Assembly (NCBI GenBank): GCA_028023455.1
Contig: JAQFVV010012418.1
Span: 9,543,244 to 9,607,243 of the forward strand
Length of the DNA stretch: 64,000 nucleotides
DNA from: Epiperipatus broadwayi
Taxonomy: Eukaryota; Onychophora; Udeonychophora; Euonychophora; Peripatidae
Direction of reading: 5' to 3'
Within the stretch, counting starts at the first letter, position 1, and each line of letters opens with the position of its first letter. This document shows, piece by piece, positions 25,044 through 38,378 of the stretch. The translations under genes were made by a program, and so were the position numbers. Under the pieces are notes generated by a model. The model did not search any database, was not told the DNA's origin, and saw only the letters and a program-made list of their open reading frames with translations.

Positions 25044-25170
25044 TAAACCATACGGAATTTGCGTTAATGGCTAAATTAGAATCAATGAGATGAGGGATTT
25101 ATAAAAATTTTAAACCATACGGAATTTGCGTTAATGGCTAAATTAGAATCAATGAGATGAGGGATTTATA
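25044..25170. repeat. Exact 60-bp tandem duplication, period 67
   Basis: The 60 bases from 'taaaccatacggaatttgcg' to 'gagatgagggatttata' occur at 25044-25103 and again at 25111-25170 without a mismatch, separated by 7 bases (aaaattt). The perfect identity in an otherwise decayed landscape indicates a recent event or an assembly artefact. Confidence 0.95.
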
Positions 25171-27082
25171 TATCTTGATTTGACATAAGTAATGGACTTA
25201 TTTTAGATGACATAAATATTTTAGTTACTGAATATGTATTTATCAAATTTATCCATCTGATTCTTAAAGAATAAATCTAGCAGATTTAAGAAGGATCGAG
25301 TATATTACAATAGTCGATCTTCCTTAATATGTACAATTAATTAAGTGTGCATTATAATACAATAAGAAAAACATTTTAATGTAATAAGAATATTTTATAT
25401 AACTTAAGAAAACAGATTTTAAAAGAATGATTAATAAATAAATTATTTAAGCAAAGAAAACAGAATATTAAATAGGCTATAATTGTTTACTGGTAATTTA
25501 AAATTTATAAAGTTAAAATAATATCACTACTTTAATAGACTTTCACAAAGGATTTTGCCAAACAATAGAAACACTATGTTGAACCTTGTAATACAATTTC
25601 ATTGGTTTTATTGAGTAGTTGCTCTTGGCTGACTGGATACTTGGCAGCATTATACTAGGGGCTTCCTATTGATGGCAACAGCATAGTATGTCAGCAACTT
25701 TGATTATCAATTGTAGGCAGGGTCTTTAGCAGCATCACATTCTGTAAGTACTGTGGAGACTCCATACTCATGCTCCTTGGGTGATGGCCAGAGAAATTGA
25801 TGTGCTCTATTCACTGGTCATAGCATGATGTAATCTACAACAGCTTAAAAAAACTTTACAAGAAGTCCAACACTTTCTTCCTGCCCCTATATATATATAT
25901 ATATCCCTCAAAACAAAGATATCCGGATATTTTTCAAATTGATTAATTAATTTTAAAACTCAGAGAAAATTCTTTTCTTTATTATCTAAAAAAATAATCT
26001 TACCGGTCACAATTTCGATCTAGTTTAATTTTAAGATTTTATTAATTGAGTTTTTAAAATTAAATTCCGAATACCTTTGGTTTTGTCTAATCTCCCCATA
26101 GTAATTCCACATTTCTTGTCACCTTTTACTGTAATGAGAATGATACACTAAAATAATTCATACATTATTCTGATCAGTTGATTTTAATTAATTAATTAAA
26201 TGTTCTTTGACTTGACTCCCCTCCCCCACATTAAATTTCGTAACAAAATTAAATTTCATAATAAAACTAAATTTCTTTTATATATTTTAAAAAATGTTTT
26301 AGTATTATAACTTTATGACAACAATATATACATGAAGCATATAATATAACCACTTCAATATATTATAGGATTTTGAAAGGCAACATATTGAACATTTAAA
26401 GGGATTCATGTTTGTTTTTTTTTAATTAAACTCTTTTTCTTATACAGTCTTTTATTTTAATAAGATAGAAGTATATCATGAAGCAGAATTTCATTTAATG
26501 TTTCTGTCTCTCAAATTGACGACTTATTGTATTAGAGGTAGTAATTTATTTAATTTACTTTAGATCCATATATTGTAATCTTGAGTAATCAATGGACTCT
26601 AAATGATTTAACACATTCATATCTTGATTTTTCAAGATTATGATACATAATTCTGGAATAGATATAATGAATTAAACTGTTTTAATGTAAATGTTTAATT
26701 AAAAATAAGATGAGAACATGAAGAATCGTATCACTTGTTTTTATCATCTTGAAGAATTAATTGCCAACAAACTATTTTTTTTTTACAACTTGGTCATAAG
26801 ACTTTTAGAGGCCAAAGTTTTACATAAATTGAAGATTTGATATCTTTGATCATTTTTTAATTTATATCTTTATTTTGGTTATCAGAACTATTATAATTAT
26901 TGTTTTGCTAATTGAATTTTTTAATACATTATGCACAATTTATTAAAAAAATAATATTTATATATTTATAACTTTGAGAAGTTGTGGATTTGGTTTTATT
27001 TTTCACATAATGAAATTCATTATTTTTTTTTAAAAAAAAAGATAATATAAATATTTATTTAAATTGCTTATTATTATATATA
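25171..27082. other. Intron upstream of the MLH1 exon
   Basis: Mostly AT-rich. A GC-richer segment at about 25610-25860 (with 'tggctgactggatacttgg' and 'ctgtggagactccatactc') looks like an unrecognised dispersed repeat. It has no open frame of note and no tRNA-like promoter. (AT)n lies at about 25889-25905. Confidence 0.5.
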
Positions 27083-27099
27083 TTATTTATTTTTATTAG
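27083..27099 (+). promoter_or_regulatory. 3' splice acceptor of the MLH1 exon
   Basis: A T-rich tract interrupted by A runs into the AG at 27098-27099, directly before the conserved coding stretch. The acceptor sits exactly where the reading frame requires a phase-1 junction. No convincing branch point can be singled out in such AT-rich DNA. Confidence 0.85.
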
Positions 27100-27193
27100 A
27101 TCGTTTGGTTGATTCATCTGCTTTGAGGAAGGCTATTGATGCTGTTTATGTTACATATTTACCCAAGGGTACTCATCCATTTTTATATTTAAG
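27100..27193 (+). CDS. MLH1: MLH1 internal coding exon (equivalent of human exon 10), MutL-homologue mismatch-repair ATPase
   Basis: MLH1 is the common subunit of the eukaryotic MutL complexes; it acts in the nucleus in mismatch repair and meiotic crossing-over. Seen: an intron ending TTTTTATTAG, a 94-bp open segment, then AAG followed by the donor GTAAGT. Read with two bases closing a split codon, it encodes 30 whole residues, starting [16 protein letters not shown] and ending [11 protein letters not shown], then AG of a split codon. Known: this stretch lies in the transducer domain just after the GHKL ATPase, and human MLH1 has RLVES and THPFLYLS here. From memory, human exon 10 is also 94 bp (c.791-884), entered in phase 1 and left in phase 2, exactly as here. 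There is no stop or frameshift. Splice signals on both sides and intact reading argue against a processed pseudogene. Adjacent exons were not found in the window. Identity is near certain; functionality is inferred. Confidence 0.94.
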
Positions 27194-27199
27194 GTAAGT
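27194..27199 (+). promoter_or_regulatory. 5' splice donor of the MLH1 exon
   Basis: The exon ends AAG and is followed by GTAAGT, a consensus U1-type donor. The junction splits the Ser codon after its second base (phase 2), matching the human gene at this position as I recall it. Confidence 0.9.
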
Positions 27200-29086
27200 A
27201 CAAAAATTTTAGGAACATATGTTATATATAATATGAACAAAACTTATAGTATTTGGGCATATGATAAACAATTTATTTATTGAGAAATATGCATATATAA
27301 ATAATCAAAAGTTTTTAAAATATTTAATATTTATAAAATATACATATACACTTATAAATGCATTCATATTGTAGGATATTGATTTCAAATCCTACATTAC
27401 AAATCCCAAAAGCTCAGAAGAAAAATGGGAGAAATTTTTTTTTTTTTCTCTGCTCAACTGCTTTTTATCAGTGAAAGAGGACAACATCTATATCATTGAA
27501 TAGTTTGGTAGTTATATTTAATAATTAAAAATATTAAGCATATATAAATAATTGTCTGTAGACATAAATTTCATGCAGTATTATTTTTGTAAGTCTACTT
27601 ATTAACTTCATATATTTTTATGTATATCGAATGAATTATAATGTTTTTTCTTTGTTAACAATAGTTTAATACTTTGTTATTAATAATTTATTCCATAACT
27701 TTAATACTAATGATACTAATAATCTATAGCTTTCAAATCTTTTGGATTATTTTTGATAGGCAAGTTTTTACAGATAGGAGTAGAGATATGTATATGCGTG
27801 TGTGTATGTATAAGCATTAAAATTTTAAACATGTACAAATATATTAATTGTTTTGTTTAAATAATTTTGTATTTTCACTGTAAAAAGTTGTTTTTTTTTC
27901 TTATATATTATTTAATTTCAATTTTTCTTATTTTATTTGAAAGGGTTAAGACAGGCATGTCCAGGTTGAGAGAGAAATATGGGGTCATTTTAACTTGATT
28001 TCAATGTGTGAAATTTGGGGGATGGGAACAATGACTCATTGATAAGCTAATTAAAATTACAGAGACACCAGATTGTTTGGACTGCAGCTGCACTGATAAA
28101 GTATAATTTATGGATAACTGGATGTTTCAATAACAACATATGCATAATGTCATCAAAAGGCCAGCACATAGATATAGTCTGAAAAATAAAACAGCAAGGC
28201 AGAATAAGTCTTTGCTTCTTAGAAGCCACACATGATTTTTTTTTCTACAAACAATGGAGAAGTAGAAAAAAAAAATTTTGTTTGACGGTGTCTTTATGGC
28301 TACCCTAAGGAATTATATGCACATCCAGAAGAGTTAAAATCAAAAATGGAAATAACAGATATCATCCTATGGCTGATCTCCAAAGTCCAAAAAAGACTAT
28401 CTTGTTATTGCTTCATCTATGCCATTGCTGAATTCAAATAAAAAAACAAAGCAAAAATGCTGAAATTTATATGAAAAGCAGAAATATCCATCTGTCTATA
28501 TAAATAATCATATCCAGAGGAGAAGAAATGAAGAAACCATCCCAGTGCTAAAGTGATCACTGAAGAAATACAATTTATGTCACAACATCATCATCGCAGT
28601 AAAGCCAAAAATAGAACTTTTCCAGTAAACTGCTGCAATTGATAAATCTACATGTGTTGAACATTGGTATGTGGCTGAGTTCAAATTCTTAACAACCTTA
28701 GACAAGCTGACTTCAAAATGAAATTCATTGGACTCATTGAAACTGTCTCTACATCGAAAATAAAAGAACTTGGTAATATCAATTTTAATTTTGTTTTCTC
28801 AATGACTATTAACATTTCTCGTTTAAATAAATCCATTTGTTTCTCTTTCTCTAAATATTGAAAATAGGAATCAATTATTAGAAAAGGTTTTTTTTTTTTA
28901 ATGATTATAATTTTATTAGTATAATGTGTATTATTTAATTACCATTACTTGGAACCATTTGTATATGTATTTTTTTCTGATAAAATTTTTTTTTTATTAT
29001 GTATTAATTCAGGTATCATAAGATATGTATTATTTTTATCATATATAAGGGTTGAATACACGATTTATTAATGGGAGGTAAAATTT

Positions 29087-29106
29087 ACACACACACACAC
29101 ACACAC
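29087..29106. repeat. (AC)10 microsatellite
   Basis: Uninterrupted AC dinucleotide run within the intron downstream of the MLH1 exon. Confidence 0.95.
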
Positions 29107-32100
29107 CTAGGGATATAAATATGCCTACCTGAATACGTGTTGAGTATACATGTACAAATCGATAAAGGTAGAAATTTAGCATCATGAGAGATAGATTTTT
29201 AAGGTAGTTAATAACCTAGATTAATGGAAATTGAGATAAATTATTTGAAATCGATTTCTTTAAAAATTCTTATCTTTATAATTCAACTAACATTTCTCTA
29301 CTTATTTCTCGTTTATTATTTTCTAAGATTATAGAAATAAAATGTATGTTATATGCAATGTGTGAATATGTGCATGTATCTGATGATATACGATTTCTAT
29401 TCACCCACTAGAGATATGAACATACACATATCACACTATATAATATTAATGATTGAATTTAAGTTTCATTAAGGGAAAGGGGGGAAGAACTTTGGTTATT
29501 ATTATTATTGTTTAAATGTAATTAATTTTATTATTAATTATGTAAATTTTCTATTTGTATTATTGATGATTGACCAATAATAAATTTTAATTTGTTTTTA
29601 TTAAAAGAAATTAATATAATTCTTAGAGTTAATTATTGTATTGTGAAGTTAGTTTAGTCATCATCATCATTGATGGATGTCAATTATTAAAACAGTGAAA
29701 TACAACAATATTCTGGTAAATAATTAGACATTGATAAAAGATAAGATTTGTGTAGTGAGTTAGTTCTAAAGCTGTGGCTGGAAGCATAATTATCATCATC
29801 ATCTTATTAATCAATAGTCTAAATAAATGTGTTTAATGGCCATATATAAATAATGGTTCTCATTGTGTTTGTTTATTATTTGTGAGCCATCATAAGAGAT
29901 ATGACTACCATCGAAGCTTCTGATAATCTGTAGTATTAAGTGTGAACTAGTAATATTTACATAATATTAAATATGAATTTATGATGTTAAACTCTTATAT
30001 GATAATTTGTCTGAGAATTTATTTGCACAACTAGAGAATAATAAGAATGTTTTCCCCTTAATTCAAGTGCATATGATAAGGTTATAAAATGAAAAGTCTG
30101 ACATACTGTTATAAATAATGTAATAATTGAGGTTCAAACCTGGTAGAGTACAAGTAGGTAATCTAATGTAACTTTATCTAGGTTTTGATAGCCTAGTGGC
30201 ACCCAGATATACAGATATATATATGAGAAAGCAATAAATAAAGAGTAAAATGGTTAGTTGCAGAGTGGTTTGTCCTATTGGGTTATAAAATTGTTTACTT
30301 GGTTATTGGTAATGGATCTAAAACTATTGATCTATTGTGAATGACTGCCCCAAAGAGGAGTAGTAAGAAAATGGATTTTGTCTAGATTGATTTTATATTC
30401 CATTACAGGCATGACATTATATAGATTCTTTACATTTTTGGTTATAAATGATCTAGATATTATCATTTCATTACAAATGGCTGCTCAATGTGGAGCATAG
30501 ATACTGGATTATTTTCTTTTTCCCAATCTAGATGATTTTTATTTCGTTACGATATATTTAATAAGTACTTAGTTTTAAAAGAGAAGGATAAACTTATCAA
30601 GGGAAGGTTAGGAAAGTGAAACAAAAAAGGAAACTATTTTTTTAATAATAGGTTTTGATCAAAATGTAAAACTAATAAACTTTCCAGATCTTAATTTGAA
30701 GAAAAATGGAAAAGGTAAACTGGGTTCATAAAATTTGAAATGATGATAAATAGAAATTGAGAATCTTAAAAGTAAATTCTCTAATTGTATTTTTGGATGT
30801 AAACTGTTTTGTGAAGAAATATAAGAAAGGAGAAATTGCTTGATAACCTAAGAAAAGAAATGTTTTGACAATAGAATAAATATATGATAGACGATATAAA
30901 GGAAAGGAACGTTTAAGATTTTTTACAATTAATCATTATTAATATTTAATTAAATTAACAACTAATAATAATTAATAATTAATTAATAATGAAATGATCT
31001 ATTGCTCACAAGTTCCTAAGAAGTTTGCGCACTGACAATAATAAGGCTAAGCTGCAATAATACATAGATCTTGAGTTTTAGTGTCCCATTCTACCATCAC
31101 CTTAAATATACAAGACATTATCTTAGTGATAATAAAAGTTAATAATTGTTGCTTATTTTTTAATACAAATTATAAAAAAAAGTTATCTCAGAAAAATTGA
31201 TTTAATAAGGTGATATCAGTATTTCATCTTGATTTAGCAATAGGATTTTTATTATAGAATATATGGAAAAGCATGGAAACTTAAATGATTTGATTAATAA
31301 ATTGATATTAGATTAAGTGTGAATTAAATCATTGATAATAGTTTTTTTAAATAAAAAAAATATAAAGAAATTTTTAAATATCTTAGGCATGAATCCAAAA
31401 TATATTGAAAAACAGATTTGAACAATAGTACAAAAACAAAACAATATAAATCTATTAGTAAATTATCTTATACTAGCATCCAATTTTTTTTTTCTGAAAC
31501 CAGAAATAAAATAATAATAAATAATAATAACAACAGCATCAACACCACCATCGCCTAAAAAAAATAATGTTCAACGTTGAATATCTTCATTTGTCAAAGA
31601 CTATTTTGTTATTAAATAAATTATGTTATTCTTCTTCTAATGTCTATTGATTATTCACTGATCAAGTAAGAGTGTAGAGAGAAAATAGAGACTATTAATT
31701 TAATGCAGAGTTTTTCTATATAACAACCTTTTCCTAAAAAGTTTACTATACGTTATGTTATATAATTTACAGTACTAAAATATATGTTGATTTACTTTAT
31801 AATTAAAGCATTATTTTATTGGCATGCATTCATAAGCTATTTCTATCATTGAATGAACACACTATTAATTATTAATATTTATTTTTAAGACTAGGAATTA
31901 TTAATATATATATTTTTAAATCTTAATATATATATTTTAACATATTAAAGATTAAATATATTTATTAATATTTATTATTGTATGACCAATTCTTAACATC
32001 TTTTTATTGTTCTGCTAATTTTTATATATTTCTTTCAATATAAGATATTTTTACACTTATGGTTATAGAAAAGGAAAAAGGTACAAGATGAATTTTAATA

Positions 32101-34194
32101 TGAAATATATCTAATCAATTGACTCAAAGCACAATGTCATTGAATCAATATGAGAATTATTGCATAAATAGAAAAAATATGGCTTATAGCAAATATTTAA
32201 AATATATAGTGATATGGTACCAAATTTACATAAGTATATAATCAAGTTAGTTTGGGTTAAAAACTTTTACATAGTATTTGAAATTTTCAGATAATTAGCT
32301 TAAAAGGAATAGTAAAATAAAAGCTGAATACTGCATGGAATCAGTTCAAATGCTACTTTCTTCCAGAATAAAACTAATTAGCCAAAATTTGCCAAAGGAA
32401 TGTATGAACTACTATCTAATGCTTATTAACCCATTAACTAATAAGTGTTTTCCTATTTTAGTCATAAAAGATAGAAAGCTCAGCGTTATATAATAAAAAT
32501 AAAATGGTATTGAATATATTCCTTTTTTTTAACATTGAAAACTATAGGTTTTCAATATTAAAATAGAGAATTTGTATACCAACTATGAATACTGTGAAAA
32601 AAAAATGCAGATAAAACAGAATAAACAAGTCAATCATTTGATATAATGATAACAACAACTTACAATATGTAATAGGAATAAAAAAGCAGGACTCACTGTT
32701 CTAAACTGTTTTATCTTTTATTAATAACATTGTAGATATTAAGAAAGCTTTGGATCAAAAAAAAAATGAATTGTTTAACTTTTTCTATATTTACAGATTT
32801 GGATTTGATCTTCTTAGTTAACAAAATTCAATTAATAAATTCAGAACAATCTATGATTTCAATACATAGTCTTTAATACTCTCTGACTAATGTAGCTACA
32901 GTTGAATACAAACTAAGAATTGTTTAGTTAATAGCAGTCAAATTTATGCTTACAGCATCAGAATTAAAGGGTTTAATGAATTTTTGAAAGATTTTATCTG
33001 ATCGAAATCCCTAGAGATCCCTTTATAATAATTATAAATAAAACATACTAATTAAACATATTCATACTTAAAATTTTATTCTTTAGTTATTTATTCAAAG
33101 AACTTAAAATCAAATTAAATTGTTGTGGTATTGTTTACTTCTCTTTAGATTGTAATTCTTTAAATATGAATGTTTCATTTTTCACTCCAAATTATCTTGT
33201 TTTAATTTAGACTTTGAATTATTTAACAATTCTGAAGACAATTTCAACTCCATATTAAATATTTATTGCCAAATAGCAATATATAAAAAGAAACAATACA
33301 TTATTAACACAAGTTTGTTATTAAATGCTTGGAATATTTACAAAATTCATTTAATAGTGAAAAAAAGTTTTGAATGTAGAAAAATTTCCCTCTTTAGGAA
33401 ATTATCAACGAAATGATTTTTTATTCGAGTTCATACAACTTTGTAAGAGGAACATGTGACGTATGAAAGATAAATTCATGAAGATTTAAGAAGTTCCATT
33501 TCAAAAAACTGAAAATAAAAATTTCTTTCACTTATTTATAGAGATCTAAAAATATTTTCATTTTTTGCCTAAAATTTTTCATATTCAAAACCAAATTTTT
33601 ATAAACTATAAACAATTGTACTTATATATATATTTGATTATTTGTGATGAAAATTTGATACAATTGCTGTTTTATTTCCAAAAACAGTGCCGTTTGAAGT
33701 TTATTATACATTTTAGCTTTATTTAGTTTGATTCTTCAACTCTATTTTGTGTGTAATGCAGTTGAGCCTACCTGTATATAGACTTCACATGATAAGACAA
33801 TATTCATTATTCCAATATATAATATTGAAAATCATTTGTGATTTTAGTATTGATAGATGGGTATTTGTGATGACTAGCTTCAGCTCCTATTAATACATGG
33901 TCTTCAGCATTAATTTTCTTTATTGTTATAATAATATTTTTAAATTTATTTGGAAAAACACAAACCAGTTAAGAAAGAAATCAGTAATTCATTTTTGTAG
34001 GGCAAAAAAAACTGCACATGATGATTTTAAAAGAAAATTTAGTATGCAGGATGGCAAACTTCAGATTGATGTTATTATTCAGTAAATCTGCTTTGATGAT
34101 TTCTGAATGTTCTGCAATGAAAAATAGAAAGATTAATTCAGATAAATATTTAATTCTGAGGGAACAATTAATGATTAATTATAGAATCTATCTG

Positions 34195-34285
34195 TTGTAA
34201 TAAAGTGATAGAGTATTAGATTGAGAACTAAGATTCCAGGTTTAGTTATTTACTGAGTAAAAAAAAAATAAGCTCATTCAAATGA
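34195..34285 (+). repeat. Possible degenerate tRNA-derived SINE
   Basis: 'gtgatagagtattagattgagaac' followed by 'attccaggtttagtta' resembles a tRNA D-arm, anticodon arm and B-box (GGTTTAGTTAT for GGTTCGANTCC). An A run follows at 34261-34269. The B-box is weak and no target-site duplication is clear. Confidence 0.4.
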
Positions 34286-36505
34286 ATAGAACTCTTGTGC
34301 TCAATATTATCATGCATGAATGTCATATAATCACCTGAAAAACTAACCAAATGATCACTTGAATATTGTGCTGTTAACTTGATGGAATTATAGAATGTTA
34401 GCAGACATGTTGCAGTAATAATAAAATTTTCTCCCTCTCTCTTTTTTTTTTTTTATGGAAGCTTTGCAGAATCTGCTTCTCCCCTTCCCATACTTCTTTG
34501 AAGTTAAATCATGTGATATAGCAAAATCAAACTCTATCTTATAACTTTTTAATGTCAGTTAATTCTTTAGGGTATTTAGTATATTTTATTAAGTAAATGA
34601 TCTGACTTCAGTTAAAAGTTTTTAGACACCAGTTTATTGATTAGTGTTGGTTGGATTGATCATTTGGACAAACTTGCTGAAAGAATTCCTAGCTTATTCA
34701 GAAAATTATCAACCTCTGGAATATTTTAAGGTATGCTATGGCGTCGAATTTTTTTTAAAAGTAAATAGTTTGATTAAAAAAACATTTTTATAATAAAAAA
34801 TCTTAATGATATAAAAGATTCAGTGGAAAGTCCCAAATATTGATGTGCTAATAAATTATGTTTACAGATTGAAAGCACTAATAAATCTTAATTAATGATC
34901 AATTATCTTACACATTTAATGCAGTAGCACAGTTGCGAAATCCTGAATTGATTTTTAACTTAGTGGGTGCGGGGGAGGGGATTAATTTAGTATTTTCATG
35001 TCTGTCATTATGGCATTCATATATTAACTCTTATAGCATACATTTATATTTATAATTATCAAATATCAGCTTGCATTTGTATTGAGAAATTAATAATAAA
35101 GTATAATGCGTTTAAGTTGTCAAAGCTAAAAACATATTTTCTTTCTATCTAATGAAATTGCTGCTTGTGACAATTGAAACTTTTCTTTCATTCATACGAT
35201 ATAGATGATTCCGATTTGATTAACTGAAAATTGACGTTGATTGTTAATTTTAATAAAAGATTATCCGTAAGGAAATCAAAAGTAAAGAAATAGAAAATAG
35301 TAATTGTAATTTCCGTTTTTTAATCATTTTATTTCTGAAAATTAATTAGAGTTAAAAATTTAAACTCACTTTTTTTTTTACCATGCAATTAAAAACAAAC
35401 TGGATTTTATATAAACAAAAAAAAGAAAATATTTTTGTATGTAAGACCTCAATCATTTACATGTTGATCTCATCTCTTTGTTCTTTTTGTTATTTTAGAA
35501 ATTTCATTTTTTTTACATGTAAAAAAAAATCCTCACAGGGAGAAAAAAAATGTGATTAATCAAACATTTCAGTATTGTTAAAAATTGTTGAGAACATATG
35601 AATCCCAAAATAGCCTGATCATATTGAACTGGAGCAAATTTAATTACTTTTAGATTGTTTAAAGCTTCACTGTTGTCATCATACACTAGTTCCCCCCCCC
35701 CTCCATTGCTTTGCTTGCTTAGAAATCTGTCTTGAGAAAACAAGAATTAATTTGACATTTGAATGTTTTTCTTAATATTTTCTTTCTGTTTTTGTTTCAA
35801 TTTTATTACAAAGGGAAAATGATTAGCCATGATTTATTATTTCATTAATTCATAAAAATGATTTTTTTTTTTACTTTAATGCAATATTTTTTTTTAATTC
35901 ACATTTTAAAAAATTGATTGAATATGTATATATGCAGAGTTATGATCATAGGTGAAGTAGAGGCGACAGACTAAAGCTCCATATTTTAATGATACCAGCA
36001 ACCAGCCAACAGGAATAAAAATAAATTGAGCATAACAGGGTATTAATTTTTTTTCATGTAAAGCCTAAAGAAGCATTATAAAATACATATTAAATGTTTT
36101 ATAATTTCACATTCGAAGATTATAATTGTGTAAACGGCAGACTATTTTAAAATTAAACTTTATTTATTCAACTTATATCTTCTATAAGCCATTTAACAAT
36201 TGTCTGAAATTCTGTCTATTCATACAGTAAGTTCTGAAGGCACTAGATTAATAATCATTATTAGTTATTGCCATAAAGAAGATATTTACATACAACTTTT
36301 AAAGATTTTTAGCTATATATTTTCTCAGCCCAGAACAATCTTATTTCAATATAGTCATTATAAATTTTATATATTTTTTAGTACATGCTCAGTCCACTTC
36401 TTTTTTGACAACTTTTAATATCAGTAAATGGTCTTTCACTTCCTCTTTTCAACATTTATACATTTGCATTATTATTTTTCTATCCTATGTTCTCTCTTCA
36501 GATTT

Positions 36506-36609
36506 TTTTGTCATGTGTCATAGCATCAGCTGGGAAGCGAACCCGCTAACCCAGGACAACTGCTTGTAAGGTAGCTGTGCTGACCTCTCGACCACCAATG
36601 CTTGACTTT
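36506..36609 (-). mobile_element. tRNA-derived SINE, copy 2
   Basis: Same family as 17853-17953. The minus-strand body runs 36601-36523, has A-box TGGTCGAGAGG and B-box GGTTCGCTTCC, and ends GATGCTATGACACATGAC plus an A run. A 13-bp direct repeat TCTCTTCAGATTT flanks it (36493-36505 and 36610-36622). The anticodon region reads CTACCTTACAAGCAG, nearly a stem with loop CTTACAA, so the ancestor may have had anticodon UAC. It sits inside an older LINE remnant, giving a relative order of insertion. Confidence 0.9.
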
Positions 36610-36622
36610 TCTCTTCAGATTT

Positions 36623-37000
36623 AATCTGCTCTGTGTCATTTAGTGCTATGGTATAGTCTTCGGGTTGATTCTAACTCTAGTACTTATGGCATTCAAATTT
36701 CTTATGAACTCCTGAGCAATAAAACCATTTGATTATTCAATTACTTTTTCAGATCTATATTTCTTTCCTCTTTCTCTTTCTTAATTACTAAAGTTTCTGT
36801 TCCAAATAGAACTATATTTCAAACAAAACTAATATAAACCTTAAATTTAATTTTAATGCATCACAGAAAAATCTAGCTTTATTAAATCCTGATTAGCCAT
36901 TTGTCCCTTTAATTTTTTATTCATTATTACTATCATTAGTCAAACAATTTTTCTAGTCTTATTTATAAATATTATATGCTTTTTAACTTACTTTCTAATT
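36623..37000 (-). mobile_element. LINE remnant, post-RT region
   Basis: With frame changes, the minus strand reads DLIKLDFSVMH, then NIVLFGTETLVIKKEKE near 36770-36840. This corresponds to the YGSETW..TKK motif that follows the RT domain in several non-LTR elements. T-richness of the plus strand continues to about 37490 and may be the RT part decayed past recognition. Copy 2 of the SINE lies at its 3' side. Confidence 0.55.
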
Positions 37001-38370
37001 ATTACTTTTAAGCTTCAATTTACTTTTAATTTTCATTGCTTTAGTTTTAAATTCATTTATTTTTATTATAAACTTTCTTCAAATTTTATCAATCTTATTT
37101 AACATTCTTTTTTAATAATATTTGCTAAACAACTCATTCTATTAAATAAAATTGGAAATAGTTGCTTCTACTTTTAACTATTTTTTTTTTTAAGTGGTTT
37201 TTCCCTGTTTTTTTTTTTTTTTTATATATATAGAAAACAATCAGTAAAACAGTTGATTCTATCATATATTTAATTTTATCAAAATTCATTTTTTTCACTA
37301 TATCTTTCATCAATAATTCTTATTAATTCAATTGCATTTTTTTGTCATTTTATTTTTTTGTAAATTAGCACTGCTTTTCAAGTAAATTATGTTTCTTAAA
37401 AACATAATTAAGTCTTTGAACACTTTAATATAATTTTAGTGAAATATGACCACTGTGATTGTTGAAAGAAATTTTTCCAGTCCGTTACCTGAGTTGCAAA
37501 TTATGTTTAGGTGTATATTGTTTAAAGATAAGGAAGAAGAATATACTTTATCTTATTTTCTTTCATTTATAAAAATATTGTAGATAACTAAAACAAAAAA
37601 TGGATGTAGAATTATTTGGATTTTTTTTATACTTTTAATATTTGATCAAAAATGTTTTTGATTTTGATTTAATTTAAAATCTCTTTCTTGTAATTTACTT
37701 ATATTGAATGAGAAAGAATTTATTAACAATTTAAAAAAAAAAAGAATTTTTTATTATGATTAATTAAACTAAAATTGTGATTGGACAGGGTGGCAGTCTA
37801 TTATTATATAAGTAATTGATCCATCCTCTATCTTGTGTTCCTGCTATTGTTCCTGTTTTTTATGTTTCTTTCTGCTGACCATAGTAGAAAACTTGCATAA
37901 GTCAACCTGGGAACAATTTTAGTCAAAGAACTGTTCTTAGCAGAGCGATTGAAGGCTATTGGCATTTAGAGCCAACATCAGTAATCATCTGTTAATTACC
38001 AGAATTTTACGATAGTAAAATTTATTAAAAAATGAAACCAAGAAGAATACAGTATTAAAACCCTGGTATGTGCCATTTCATATTCTGGAACATGCAGCCC
38101 TCCTGTGAAAGATCACCTATTTTTGAGCCTGGACTGAGGGAAGAGATAGTGGCCAACTTATAAGACTTATTTCATTATACCTGTCAATAAGAATGATCTC
38201 TTTTACCATGAAGAATTAAGAATTGAATATTTGTTAATAATCATATATGTGAATTTATAGTAGTCAAATTCTCCTAGACCTGGTGCTATGATTTTTAAAG
38301 ACTGTCTAATTAATCTGGAAATGGTAAGCTGGAATTTTATTTCATTTATTTTTATTAATAGAAACTGGTA
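37001..38370. other. AT-rich DNA, decayed LINE or intron
   Basis: T-rich plus strand to about 37490. After that comes a moderately GC-rich stretch (about 37785-38200) with no open frame or recognisable motif. Confidence 0.35.
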
Positions 38371-38378
38371 CTATAAAC

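Larger units (their letters stand above)
27200..36490. other. Intron downstream of the MLH1 exon, no exon recognised
   Basis: About 9.3 kb of AT-rich DNA. Recognised items are an (AC)10 tract at 29087-29106 and a possible tRNA-like repeat at about 34200. A less AT-rich block (about 27945-28780) has no recognisable product. I looked for the next MLH1 exon (its protein should read close to LEISP, then NVHPTKHEV) and did not find it. Confidence 0.55.

Noticed and set aside
29087-29106. AC and AT tracts as CRISPR-like or regulatory arrays
   Set aside because: They are plain dinucleotide microsatellites with no spacers.
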